DNA of 64,000 nucleotides. Source: Pseudomonas sp. GM80 (GTDB lineage: Bacteria > Pseudomonadota > Gammaproteobacteria > Pseudomonadales > Pseudomonadaceae). The notes beneath the pieces were generated by a model. That model ran no database searches. It was not told the origin of the DNA and saw only the letters and a list, made by a program, of their open reading frames with translations. Each line of letters begins with the position of its first letter. Position 1 is the first letter of the stretch. This document shows, piece by piece, positions 36,886 through 46,368 of the stretch. Position numbers and translations under genes: made by a program. The DNA lies in NCBI RefSeq assembly GCF_000282515.1, contig NZ_AKJD01000043.1:118167-182166 (forward strand), read 5' to 3'.

Positions 36886-38092
36886 TTGTGAGCGCTTATG
36901 AGAGGTTGCGGGCAAAGTTCATTGCCAGACAGCCTAGCTCAGGAATGGTGACTCTTGACCAGGGAAATGAGAACCGTCTCTTTAGCCCGTAGCGTAATTC
37001 CATCAACGCCGGGTATTAGCATTAACGAGTATGGAGCAGTACTAGATGTGTCCGCGGTAAAGAGGTGTACTCCGCGGGCTTGGCGTATGCATAGAGAGCC
37101 TGGCGCTTTCGCCAATCAGCCCTCAGTTTGCTTTGCGATCATCCAGGTCACGATCCGTTCTTTTTATGGTTCGGCGTAGCATGCGTGCACGACTGACGTC
37201 AGATGGCGATGGGTTAAAGGTGCCTTCATCCTCATAAGATGTACGGGCTACCGGTAAGGTAAACGCAGAAAATATTACATTCAGACCAAAAACGTTTTTC
37301 ACAGGAAGCTCCGAATCCAGAAAAGATGGGGCCAATGTAGGGCGCCCCACGAAAAGAATGAAACAAAAGTCAGGCATATCACCTATCGACGTCCGCAATA
37401 TACGTAACAGCCTGTGCGCTCACGCCAGACTCACTTATAGAAAGTGGTTGTTTTTAAAAATTGTGCGCATGTCCCCAAATTAACGACTGAGTGCACGATG
37501 TCATAGGCCTTGACCGCACCGCCCCCTGGATGCAATTCGCGATAGAAGCTATCGCGGTTAGTAATCAAACGAGTTTGTCTGACGGGGGCACGAGACTCAC
37601 TAGTGCCTAATTTGTCGACTAAAAACCCGCCTTTTCAATAGGCGCTCTACTACCATTCGTCGCCTAAAAAGCTTCTAACCTTAATCATAAATCATTCATT
37701 CACATCCCCCGCCATGCAAAATTATCGCTCAGGAGCACAAAACTAGTAATCTCATTTTTTAGGTTGAATTTTAGTATAAGCGAAAAAAATTGCTGCACGG
37801 ACATAAAGTTATTTGCACTCAGGCATGAGATGAGCGAAGACGCGATATATATAATAAAAGAACAATTATCAAAAATGTTTTTGATGCTGACATCTCAAGA
37901 GGTTTAGGTTTTTGATTGCTCTTGTGGTTGGAAAAGTCGATTCGAAAAAAAATATTGACGACATTCAGAAGTTGGTCTCTTCTAACACAAGCAAAGTGTG
38001 CCTGAAGTAGAAGAAGTGAAAAACGTTCGTTAACTCGATGTGAGACAAGGTAATCATAGGTGCATCTATTGAGCACACGATGAGGAGGTTGC
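36886..38092. other. AT-rich junction region without convincing genes
   Basis: About 1.2 kb. GC content falls toward the right, marking entry into the recombinase module. One - strand frame (37123-37398) is open but lacks a ribosome site and recognisable features. The left boundary of the element, including any attachment site, should lie here. Confidence 0.45.
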
Positions 38093-38923
38093 ATGCTCTC
38101 GTACGAACACATTCTGAGTGTCCCAATGCGAAAGCTGGACTTAAATTTTTGCACTGAACTTATCGGTAAAATTTATTGTGATAAGATTGCCCAAGTTCGC
38201 TGTATCCAAGCTATACATATATTCGATTCGTTTTTCACTGTCATAGATCAGGCGGAGTCGGATCTTCCGAACACTATGCTAATGGCAGCGTTCGTTGGGT
38301 ATATGGCGACAGATACGGACATCTCTAAGCATTTTGCTTATGAAATACTTCAGCAAGTATGGGCTGTTTTTGAAAAGCTAGGATTGCTTGAAGCTAATGG
38401 TTTTAAAGAAGTTCAGAAGATGAGTATGGATGTATGTATAAGCGCCTATTCCCGAGCCGGTCCTGCAACAAAGCTTTTAGAGCGATATAGCGGACACAAA
38501 GTTGTTAGTCGTGACAATGAAGAATTCTTTATTGATCTCATAGAAATAGATCGTAGTTTCGGAGAGCCATCAACAAGTTATATTCATAGCCTGATTGTTC
38601 CGTATGCAAAAAATCTAAATTCTTATGAGATTAAGACTAATGTCGCGCTAATATCGGCAATTATTAGTGGGTTGAGTCGGCTGACGACTTGCCGTGATTT
38701 GCGAAGAATCAAGCTATCTCCAGCTAGGAGTGGAATGTTTATCGGCGACCTGAAGCGCGCTTCTTTGCTGCAAACGCAGAAGGCAGGCTTGCCTCCTCAC
38801 TGCATCGAATTAAATTGGATTTTCATACGTGACGTAATAGAGGGTTTTTTCTTTCCTTCAGGAATACTTCGAAGTTCATTTGCAAGCAAAAGATTGCTCT
38901 CAACGAGAATCAATGATTTGTAA
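38093..38923 (+). CDS. Truncated paralogue of the large recombinase-associated protein
   Basis: 276 residues with a strong GAGGAGG ribosome site. Its central part (RYSGHKVVSRDNEEFF, LIEIDRSFGEP) aligns by eye with the N-terminal part of the next gene (YYSGWPVRSSDGKVHQ, LIKVHNVFGAP). The following region also aligns, up to an aromatic stretch near its end (IRDVIEGFF against VVIKDFF). It stops where the neighbour continues for another ~450 residues, so it looks like a tandem duplicate that lost its catalytic C-terminus, or an adaptor with only the N-terminal domain. The gene is AT-rich like the rest of the module. Confidence 0.65.
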   Translation: MLSYEHILSVPMRKLDLNFCTELIGKIYCDKIAQVRCIQAIHIFDSFFTVIDQAESDLPNTMLMAAFVGYMATDTDISKHFAYEILQQVWAVFEKLGLLEANGFKEVQKMSMDVCISAYSRAGPATKLLERYSGHKVVSRDNEEFFIDLIEIDRSFGEPSTSYIHSLIVPYAKNLNSYEIKTNVALISAIISGLSRLTTCRDLRRIKLSPARSGMFIGDLKRASLLQTQKAGLPPHCIELNWIFIRDVIEGFFFPSGILRSSFASKRLLSTRINDL

Positions 38924-38953
38924 ATACAGCCGCTTTTAAAAAAAGGGTTCGCT

Positions 38954-41206
38954 ATGATATCTACTCGGTGGATTACAAACTTTCCATTGGCAAAAAAACA
39001 TGAGGTTTTTGTCGTTCGTATTGTAGCCCTTATGAATGGAAAAAATCAGTCTTTTAAGTCTAGGTATAATGTTTCATGCAGACTTTACTGTGCGTATCTA
39101 ACCATCATCGGAGTTGAGATTGAAAACGGCTTTTCCGATTACCTTGTACGAGGATTTAAGGGGTTTCTTCTTTCCTGTACGGATGCTAACGCAAACTGCA
39201 TTAGATCTTACCTGTTGGCTATATGTAACTTGCTTCCATATATGGGGCTAAAAGCTAAGTACTTCCATATTAACAACTCTCAGCATGAAAATGAAAACTG
39301 CATAGCTATATACAATAAGTCTGAGAGGTCGGAGGGGTTGATTAGATATTACAGCGGGTGGCCCGTTCGATCTTCAGACGGAAAAGTTCATCAGCTCAAT
39401 TTGATTAAAGTTCATAACGTATTCGGCGCTCCCATGGCTGTTTTTTATCATCAGAAAATAGCTAAATACGCTAGAACCAAAATATCTGAAACGTTCGCGC
39501 AAAAAAATAGGATTATTTTAAGCGTTCTAGATCACGTTTGCGATGTTTTGCCCACACATGAATCATATGCACTTTTACAAATTCCTCTTGAGGTAAACAA
39601 TTTTTTCGAAGAGATGCGTGGAATGTATTTGATTGAATATTTGGCGAAAAATAAAAGGTCGGCTGACATAAGAAATTTCGAAAAGTGGTGGGCTACAGTG
39701 TGTGTTGTCATTAAGGATTTTTTCGTAGCATGGGAAATCATCGCCGAGCCGCTTTACGACATCTGCAAAGGCCGAGCTGCAAACGTTTTAGTAAAAGGTA
39801 ACCTCAGAGCCGCGCTACCAGATAAGTACGTCAGATTGCTAACGCCTATGCCACTTTGGTTAGCTGACGAAAAAGTGGCAACGAAACTTTTCGCAGATAT
39901 CGTTGGCGATTATGACAATGTTATTAGTGTTTGTCGTGCAACTCGTATTGAAATACTTGCTGCTTACCAGGGGAGAATTACGGCAGCAGCTAGTGGTGTA
40001 GTCTCCAATGCCACCAGTACGCGCAGGGAGCGTTGTGTGTTTGAAAATCGCTGTGCTACTTGGCAGGTTAATAACTACTACGTGTTAGATGGAAAATCTC
40101 GTTACGCGTTATATGGTGATCACCGTGGATTACCCAAGGAAATGGCTCTTTTAACGGCTTCCACATTGCTGCCATTTTATTACCTGCTTGTCAGTGAACA
40201 TCTTGAGATCACTCCGTCATGGCTTCTCAACTTCAAGTTATACGATAAGGAAGGAAACCTATATGGACTGCAAGATAACGGAAGAAGGGCAGTTAGCGTT
40301 AAAGGAAGAGCGCGCAGAGAGCAGGCGATAGTGCTCACACCATTTGCGCAACAGCTTTTTCAAGAAATACTTATGTTGACGAAGCAAGCAAGAGAATACA
40401 TGCAAGCTAAGGACAATGATGACTACAGGTATCTCTTAATTGCGGCGGATCGCGTCAGTGAGCCTGCTCGCGTTCAATTGATAGCCCCAATCAACTCTTT
40501 GATTTATCGATCATCGAAGTTTTATAAAAATTTGATGAAGGAGTTTTCTGAAAATCATCAGGATACATCCATGATCAAAAGGATAACCCTCTCAAGTGTG
40601 CGTAAAACTGGAGCGCTTAAAGTGTACCTTCTTACTGGTAGGGTTCATATGATGTCCGCTGCATTAGGGCATGCAAAATACAAAAAAGATTTGCTGAAGC
40701 AGTATCTTCCAGAACAGATAAGGATGTTTTTTATGCATCGATGGGTGCGCATCTATCAAACGGCATTAACCTTCGAGGCGGTACGCGGTAGAGATTGCAT
40801 GCTTGAGGCTTTGAGCCTTTCGAGTATGGAGGAAGCTGATGTTTTTTTCAAAAATCACGGACTCAAACCGTTGCCAAAATTCCTCCGGGTCGGAACTTAT
40901 GGGTTGCCAGATAGTTTTGAAACACAACAAGAATCGACAGAGAAAATCATCGTCCCAATCTCCACTGAGGTTTGCACGGTACTAATAACAATGAGTCATG
41001 TCGTTGATAAGCTCAGGGCTGGAGGGTTGACTATTACTGAAGACGCAGAGACATGGTATCAAACCGCTAAGTTTATAGATATATCGATAGGGTTAAGTAG
41101 TGAGGGAAAAATAGATGGTATTTCAGATGAGGCGAGCAAAATTTTTCGGGAGGCGAAGTATTCCCATCAGTTAGGTTCGAAATTTGAGGCCTTTCTTTCT
41201 CAGTGA
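38954..41206 (+). CDS. Large divergent tyrosine-recombinase-like protein
   Basis: 750 residues. The C-terminal third has a recombinase-like pattern: LSSVRKTGALKVYLLTG, then ALGHAKYKKDLLKQYLPEQI, resembling the Arg...Gly-His...Tyr order of tyrosine recombinases, with the usual His-x-x-Arg degenerated to Ser-x-x-Arg. The N-terminal ~250 residues are shared with the preceding truncated gene. Large proteins of this sort accompany canonical integrases in multi-recombinase elements (Tn554-like TnpABC, RIT and gamma-mobile-trio type modules). Start ATG 38954 has only a weak AAGGG upstream. The exact role, catalytic or accessory, is unknown. Confidence 0.6.
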   Translation: MISTRWITNFPLAKKHEVFVVRIVALMNGKNQSFKSRYNVSCRLYCAYLTIIGVEIENGFSDYLVRGFKGFLLSCTDANANCIRSYLLAICNLLPYMGLKAKYFHINNSQHENENCIAIYNKSERSEGLIRYYSGWPVRSSDGKVHQLNLIKVHNVFGAPMAVFYHQKIAKYARTKISETFAQKNRIILSVLDHVCDVLPTHESYALLQIPLEVNNFFEEMRGMYLIEYLAKNKRSADIRNFEKWWATVCVVIKDFFVAWEIIAEPLYDICKGRAANVLVKGNLRAALPDKYVRLLTPMPLWLADEKVATKLFADIVGDYDNVISVCRATRIEILAAYQGRITAAASGVVSNATSTRRERCVFENRCATWQVNNYYVLDGKSRYALYGDHRGLPKEMALLTASTLLPFYYLLVSEHLEITPSWLLNFKLYDKEGNLYGLQDNGRRAVSVKGRARREQAIVLTPFAQQLFQEILMLTKQAREYMQAKDNDDYRYLLIAADRVSEPARVQLIAPINSLIYRSSKFYKNLMKEFSENHQDTSMIKRITLSSVRKTGALKVYLLTGRVHMMSAALGHAKYKKDLLKQYLPEQIRMFFMHRWVRIYQTALTFEAVRGRDCMLEALSLSSMEEADVFFKNHGLKPLPKFLRVGTYGLPDSFETQQESTEKIIVPISTEVCTVLITMSHVVDKLRAGGLTITEDAETWYQTAKFIDISIGLSSEGKIDGISDEASKIFREAKYSHQLGSKFEAFLSQ

Positions 41207-41274
41207 GCCAGATCTTTTCATGGTGAGCGTAAATAACGAGTCGGGTAACTTACGCCATTAGGAGTGAATCGTTC

Positions 41275-43575
41275 ATGAACAAAGATGGACCCAATAACGC
41301 CAATTTTGAAGTAGATGTCGAGCAGCTTAAAGTGCTTCTTGAGCAGACGAAGGTACTTCCATTAGGGGAGCGTCGATTAGCTATACGAAAAATTATAAAT
41401 ATGGGTATTACTGGGGAGGCAAGCATTGACACTCCTCCGTGGATCGAAGATGGCGCAAATTTCCTGGATAATATTTGGCCGTGTAATTTTGGCGCCCATA
41501 GGGGTACTGACTATCGAAAAATAATTGATTTCAATGTGAGTCTTTCTAACGGATCACTGTTGACCGATTGCGTAAACCACAAACTTCTTAAGTGGATTAA
41601 AACTTTCATCTGTGTCCAAGTGCATCCAAGGTACAACGGTGGAACTCGGAAGAAACCCACATATGAAGTTCAGCAAGTAATGCTGGTCTTGCAATTTTTT
41701 GATTGGCTGCTCATGAATGACGAAATATTCAATATCGGAGAGTTTGGACTCAGCCAAGTCACCACAGATAACATCAAAAGTTATTTGATAAAGAACACTT
41801 CGCCGCCGATTTCAACTTATCTATATGACTACCCTAATCGGCTAGCGAACTGGTTAAGAAAGCAGTTTAGCAGTCTTACCGAAGAAGATTTTATGAATGC
41901 AGCCGTTATTTGGGAGGGCATCCATAATGTCCCACCGATGGCAGAAAGAATAACTGATCTTAATGATTTTGAAGTGGTCTGCGCACGAACACTTATGATC
42001 AAGCAGGGTTGGTACGTCAAGGTATATGACTCCATACGTTTCAACAGCAAATATTTCGTATCGTTGGAGTATAAGGATACTTTGCATGGCGCAAATCTTG
42101 TCGTTACTCCGCCTGTAGAACTCTGTTCCTCTGCGTATTTTCTCCGGGAATATCCGGCCATTCCAGTAACAGCGCCGACAGCTAGGGGAATTGAAATAAC
42201 TACTTTTCGGGCCTATGTCAGGATGATTAAAAAAATAGCAATTGTAGATGCTAATTACTGCGATGGTGTGATTGCAGCAACTAAAGTTAATGGCATAAAC
42301 GCAAAAAATTTGTATGCGCAAGTTGTGCAAAAGAGCCGCGGAAGATTTGTTACACTCCCTGAGTCCGTCACTCTTGATTTGCTGGGCGACTCCTTTGATT
42401 TTTTTTTCCAATACGCTCAACCAATTTTCAAATGCATGCTAGATGTCTTAGGGTGGGGGCAACGTCTCATATTTCGTCAGTATATGAAAATGGATCAGAT
42501 TGGAGAGGCCACGACTCGATTTATTACTCCTGAGCTTCGTCAGTTGGGTGTGACAACCTGGTCGATAAGGCAGCTCCGCAATAATCCAGAGCTTTATGCG
42601 CAATTAAGGAGTGGTAAAGGTTTGAATGAGTGCTATCACACTCTCGTTGGTGCAATGCTCGTGATTATCGGAAGCTTAGCTGCAAGGAGACAGTCCGAAA
42701 TCATGCTCCTTGAGAAAGAAACATGCCTATTACCTTTCAAGAATCCTTATCTGCCTGAAAACGCGAATGTAAGTTATTGCCTCTACTATAAAGTTGCGAA
42801 AACTGGCACGCGAGAAGAGAGAGAAAGCAACACTGCCGGTATTACCTTGGCAATGGCCAAGATAATCTGGCAGTTTATTGAGTTTCGTGATGGCTGTGAG
42901 AAACTTGGCGTAATTGGCGAAGATGGTCCGCTAATTTTGTCAATCGCGAGATCTCTGGAAGCGCGTCCTCTAATCCCGATCAGTTACAATCGTTGTCTTG
43001 ATACGCTTTGCGATTACGTTCAAACCCCTGTCATCAATTTGAATGGTGTTCCGTCAAGATACTATATCCGGCAACACCAGTTGCGCAGGTTTTCACTGTT
43101 GGCGTTTTTTTATGGTTCCGCTTCTGCTAGCCTAGAAAATCTACAATTGCTCTCGGGGCATTCAGATCCTCGCCATATATTCGATTATCTTACGGAGCCA
43201 ATGTCAGGGGTAATCATTCGTTCGGCAAAGGCAGAAGTTATCACAAATTTCATTGTTAGTGATCGACATGATATTGAAAACCTAGGATTAGTAAAAGCTC
43301 ATCTATTAAAAAAATTCAGCGTGGAGAACATCACACTTAAGACGTTGAATGAAATAAAAGAAGATTATCAGGGCTTGGCTTCTGAAGGAATAGTCACTCT
43401 CAGCTTAAGTGATGCAGATATTGAGGCGCAGTCTTTTCTGTACCGAAATGCTTTGCAGCTTATTGAAACGAAAGTTATCGATCTTCGGCCAGATTTCTTT
43501 TCATATACAAATGCACAAGGAGAAACGATCGACACCTATAAAATTGTTATCAGGATAGGGGAGGAGGGCTTGTGA
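41275..43575 (+). CDS. Large tyrosine recombinase
   Basis: 766 residues. The catalytic domain is in the C-terminal 300: SLAARRQSEIMLLEKE (first Arg, ~465), QHQLRRFSLLAFFYG (His-x-x-Arg, ~600), LLSGHSDPRHIFDYL (Gly-His ~627 and Tyr ~637). The long N-terminal part replaces the usual ~100-residue core-binding domain. TTAGGAG lies 10 bases before the ATG. The downstream gene starts inside its stop codon, so translation is coupled. It should catalyse site-specific integration or excision of the element together with its partners. Confidence 0.75.
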   Translation: MNKDGPNNANFEVDVEQLKVLLEQTKVLPLGERRLAIRKIINMGITGEASIDTPPWIEDGANFLDNIWPCNFGAHRGTDYRKIIDFNVSLSNGSLLTDCVNHKLLKWIKTFICVQVHPRYNGGTRKKPTYEVQQVMLVLQFFDWLLMNDEIFNIGEFGLSQVTTDNIKSYLIKNTSPPISTYLYDYPNRLANWLRKQFSSLTEEDFMNAAVIWEGIHNVPPMAERITDLNDFEVVCARTLMIKQGWYVKVYDSIRFNSKYFVSLEYKDTLHGANLVVTPPVELCSSAYFLREYPAIPVTAPTARGIEITTFRAYVRMIKKIAIVDANYCDGVIAATKVNGINAKNLYAQVVQKSRGRFVTLPESVTLDLLGDSFDFFFQYAQPIFKCMLDVLGWGQRLIFRQYMKMDQIGEATTRFITPELRQLGVTTWSIRQLRNNPELYAQLRSGKGLNECYHTLVGAMLVIIGSLAARRQSEIMLLEKETCLLPFKNPYLPENANVSYCLYYKVAKTGTREERESNTAGITLAMAKIIWQFIEFRDGCEKLGVIGEDGPLILSIARSLEARPLIPISYNRCLDTLCDYVQTPVINLNGVPSRYYIRQHQLRRFSLLAFFYGSASASLENLQLLSGHSDPRHIFDYLTEPMSGVIIRSAKAEVITNFIVSDRHDIENLGLVKAHLLKKFSVENITLKTLNEIKEDYQGLASEGIVTLSLSDADIEAQSFLYRNALQLIETKVIDLRPDFFSYTNAQGETIDTYKIVIRIGEEGL

Positions 43576-44108
43576 AAGGCGCGTCCAGGCAAAGTGCCGC
43601 CAACGTAGTAACTTTGCTTTATGAAATAATCGATAAGCCCGGCAGCTATTTGGAGGATCCCAAATGGACGTTAATGTTAGCCACTCAAAGAAGCCTCGCA
43701 GAGTTCACTTGCTCGGAGCTTGAGATTTATGGCTGCTCGCTAAATACGTTTAAAAAACTGATGTCTACGACAGTGGGAGTGGGGTTTCATGGCGTAAATG
43801 CTCTCCGTGCCAGAGCCAGGTCCGCGATAGAAGGCACTAAAAAAAAGGAATCCTCGCGTAAAATTAGTTCGAGAAGAAACTACGTGGCTCAAATCAATGA
43901 ACTGAAGTTGCAAATTCAAGAGCAGAATACATGTTATCAGCAGTTGGTTGTAGTGATCAGCAAGTTAAAAGTACTAGCTAAGGACCTTGCGCTGAATGAA
44001 AGCATCGTGAGTCGCCGACACTATTGGGAAAAAGAATCTAAGGATATTGATATGCTTGTTCTGTACGGTCGGAGTAAAGATGATGAGAAAATGGGCAAAG
44101 CTCCATAG
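43572..44108 (+). CDS. Small coiled-coil protein of the recombinase module
   Basis: 178 residues, GTG start overlapping the previous stop by four bases (GTGA). Residues ~95-145 form a coiled coil (YVAQINELKLQIQEQNTCYQQLVVVISKLK) after a basic stretch (GTKKKESSRKISSRRN). In position and size it is like TnpC of Tn554-type modules and the small third protein of recombinase trios, which assist DNA binding or set direction. No enzymatic motif. Confidence 0.65.
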   Translation: MKGASRQSAANVVTLLYEIIDKPGSYLEDPKWTLMLATQRSLAEFTCSELEIYGCSLNTFKKLMSTTVGVGFHGVNALRARARSAIEGTKKKESSRKISSRRNYVAQINELKLQIQEQNTCYQQLVVVISKLKVLAKDLALNESIVSRRHYWEKESKDIDMLVLYGRSKDDEKMGKAP

Positions 44109-45477
44109 TAATCTTCCAAAAGGCACGCGCATTGCTACAGGTGTCTATATAGACGCCACATTATTAGTAAAAGATGCAAGCGGCCTACCTTGCATGCACT
44201 TTCCCGATGGCACGCTGTGTTACGAGGCGAATGCTTATTTTGTACATGGCCTGATGAGTAAAGCACTCTCAATGCGAAATAAAGGAGGATCGGCCAGTCA
44301 GTATGCTTTTGCTCTGAGTGAGTTGGTTAGATATGTATTTTACAATCGTATCAGTTTTTTAGAAATCACAAATACTCGCTTTGAGCAATTTATACTGTCG
44401 TTAGGCGTTGCTCGAAATGAAAAAGGTTCAATTCGAAGAAATAACGAAACCATAAGGGCTATTGGATCTCGCGCATTGGACTTCTTGGCGTTCGTAGGGG
44501 AGCATTTTGGATATGAAATGTTGGTCGGAAAAAATGGAATAATCAAAGGTTTTCGCATTGAGCCGGGCGACCATGAAATTATTCGTAATCGGGGATTTGG
44601 AATTTCTTGGTATCATCCCTGTTTTCCAGACCCTTCATCAGCTACTCACAAAGCTAGATATCCAGTAAGTGATGACGATATCAAAGCGCTGAAGAGCATA
44701 CTTCCAAAATTCACTCGCAGTCTTAGTCGCCGGTACTCCACGCTCTTATCTGTGCTTGAGCACACTGGTGCAAGAATTGACGAGGCATCTTGTATGTTGG
44801 TGCCTGATATCGTGGAGGCCTATAGGAAGGGCGATACGGAGGTGTCGATTAGGGTTGGGACGCTAAAAAGGGGAGACAACCACACACGTCTTGTGCCGGT
44901 TCCCAAGGTAATAGTCTCTCAGTGGATTGACTACATTGACACGACTAGACGAAATATCGTCACGGGAAATTTAGGTGTTGGGTTTGATCATGGTTTTCTT
45001 TTCATTAATCAATATACGGGTGCGCCGATTAGCGTTGATACACTCAAGAATGATATCAACGATATCAAAACTAAGGCAGGTATCACCGGTCAAGCCCATG
45101 CTCATTTGTTCCGCCACCGGTTTATTACCGAAAAACTAAAGATGCTAATAATGAGATATGATTATGAGAATCAAGATGCTTTCAAAAGAGCATTAATAGA
45201 TCCCATGACGCTCAAACAGCAGGTTCAGCAATGGACGGGGCATAAGTTACTTGAATCTTTGGATCCTTATATTCATCTCGCGTTTAAAGAAATTGCACAG
45301 ATGGGTAAGTCTGTGAAATCCGCGCTTTTTTTTGAATCAGTCAGCGCTGCTTATAAATATATGGAGGACGCTAGGCTAGAAATGGAAAGAGGGGGAATTG
45401 GTGAGGATGAGTACCGAGTTCGTGTGAAAGCTGCATGCATAAATATGTTTTCATTAAAGCCTGGTACGCTTGATTGA
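44080..45477 (+). CDS. Tyrosine recombinase/integrase
   Basis: 465 residues. The catalytic set is complete: HTGARIDEA (Arg ~232), HLFRHRFITE (His-x-x-Arg ~343), WTGHKLLES (Gly-His ~387) and DPYIHL (Tyr ~397). The N-terminal ~200 residues hold a SAM-like core-binding domain (SASQYAFALSELVRYVFYNRI). ATG 44080 (or 44083) is chosen because GGAG lies 5-8 bases upstream; this overlaps the previous gene by 29 nt. It is the last gene of the five-gene module. Confidence 0.8.
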   Translation: MMRKWAKLHSNLPKGTRIATGVYIDATLLVKDASGLPCMHFPDGTLCYEANAYFVHGLMSKALSMRNKGGSASQYAFALSELVRYVFYNRISFLEITNTRFEQFILSLGVARNEKGSIRRNNETIRAIGSRALDFLAFVGEHFGYEMLVGKNGIIKGFRIEPGDHEIIRNRGFGISWYHPCFPDPSSATHKARYPVSDDDIKALKSILPKFTRSLSRRYSTLLSVLEHTGARIDEASCMLVPDIVEAYRKGDTEVSIRVGTLKRGDNHTRLVPVPKVIVSQWIDYIDTTRRNIVTGNLGVGFDHGFLFINQYTGAPISVDTLKNDINDIKTKAGITGQAHAHLFRHRFITEKLKMLIMRYDYENQDAFKRALIDPMTLKQQVQQWTGHKLLESLDPYIHLAFKEIAQMGKSVKSALFFESVSAAYKYMEDARLEMERGGIGEDEYRVRVKAACINMFSLKPGTLD

Positions 45478-45573
45478 TTAGTGATGAATCTCCATCCGGA
45501 TTTTATGTCGGATCAGTTGTGAAACCACACGCGGCTGTCCGATAATGGCGATTTGATTTGTCTGGTGCTCGTT

Positions 45574-46284
45574 ATGGATTTTAAACGTGGTCGAGACAGC
45601 TACGCATACCCATGCGTAGGTCTCGCGATGGAAGAAGGGACAAGAGCTTTTGTTAGCTTTCCCACAACCATGAAACTCGATGAGTACCATCGCACGCTTC
45701 TCCGTTCTAAGCAGGATGAGAAAGCTCTTTTGGGCTACCTCAGCGTGCTTTACTGGGGTCACTACAGCGGAGCCGCAGGTATTGTAAAGGCGAACCGTGC
45801 GTTAGCAAAAACCACTTTGGCAGTTGATGGTCGTGATTACGTCCGTAAAGGGCGACGTCAAAAGATTCGTGGACTGGTAGATTTTCAACCTGGTGAGGCA
45901 GTGGCCGTCATACGCTGCGCAGTTGACGAGATTGATGCGGGACAGTTCGGAAAGGGAGTCAAAACGCTTTGTGCGCTACCTCAGCTCCAATTCGCGTTTG
46001 CATCGAAGCTCGCGGCGTTCATCGCGCCAGACAAATGCGGCGTGATCGATTCCGTGATCGTTGAAAACAATCCGAGCTTGGGGTTTGCGTTGAGCGGCGG
46101 ATACATCAGTGGTGCCAAGGGCAATTATTCTCTGTACCAGAAGTATTGCGAGCAGCTTCAAGGGACTGCTTCTTCGCTAAATGAGCAGGGCGAAACGGCT
46201 CGTTGGCTTGATCGTGACGGACAGACCTACGCTTGGCGAGCGATAGATGTGGAGCGGGCAATGTACGCCCAGAAAAGCGCCTAA
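45574..46284 (+). CDS. Unknown protein with a FASKLAAFIAP motif
   Basis: 236 residues. The C-terminal half has LQFAFASKLAAFIAPDKCGVIDSVIVE, a pattern of the kind seen in helix-hairpin-helix DNA glycosylase-like and related proteins of defence regions (F-SK...P....D). The N-terminal part has WGHYSGAAGIVKANRALA. ATG 45574 is used; the frame opens at TTG 45553. It is convergent with the Gabija-like operon across 84 bp. The real function is unknown. Confidence 0.6.
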   Translation: MDFKRGRDSYAYPCVGLAMEEGTRAFVSFPTTMKLDEYHRTLLRSKQDEKALLGYLSVLYWGHYSGAAGIVKANRALAKTTLAVDGRDYVRKGRRQKIRGLVDFQPGEAVAVIRCAVDEIDAGQFGKGVKTLCALPQLQFAFASKLAAFIAPDKCGVIDSVIVENNPSLGFALSGGYISGAKGNYSLYQKYCEQLQGTASSLNEQGETARWLDRDGQTYAWRAIDVERAMYAQKSA

Positions 46285-46368
46285 CCCTGGCGTAATTCTG
46301 CGGGAGCAGGCCAGCGTTGAATTGGTAATTATTCAAGTTTCTCACATGAACACGCTGGTGCTGTTCGC

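Noticed and set aside
37123..37398. 91-residue open frame on the - strand in the junction region
   Set aside because: No supporting start signal or recognisable features. A gene fragment cannot be excluded, but there is nothing to support it.
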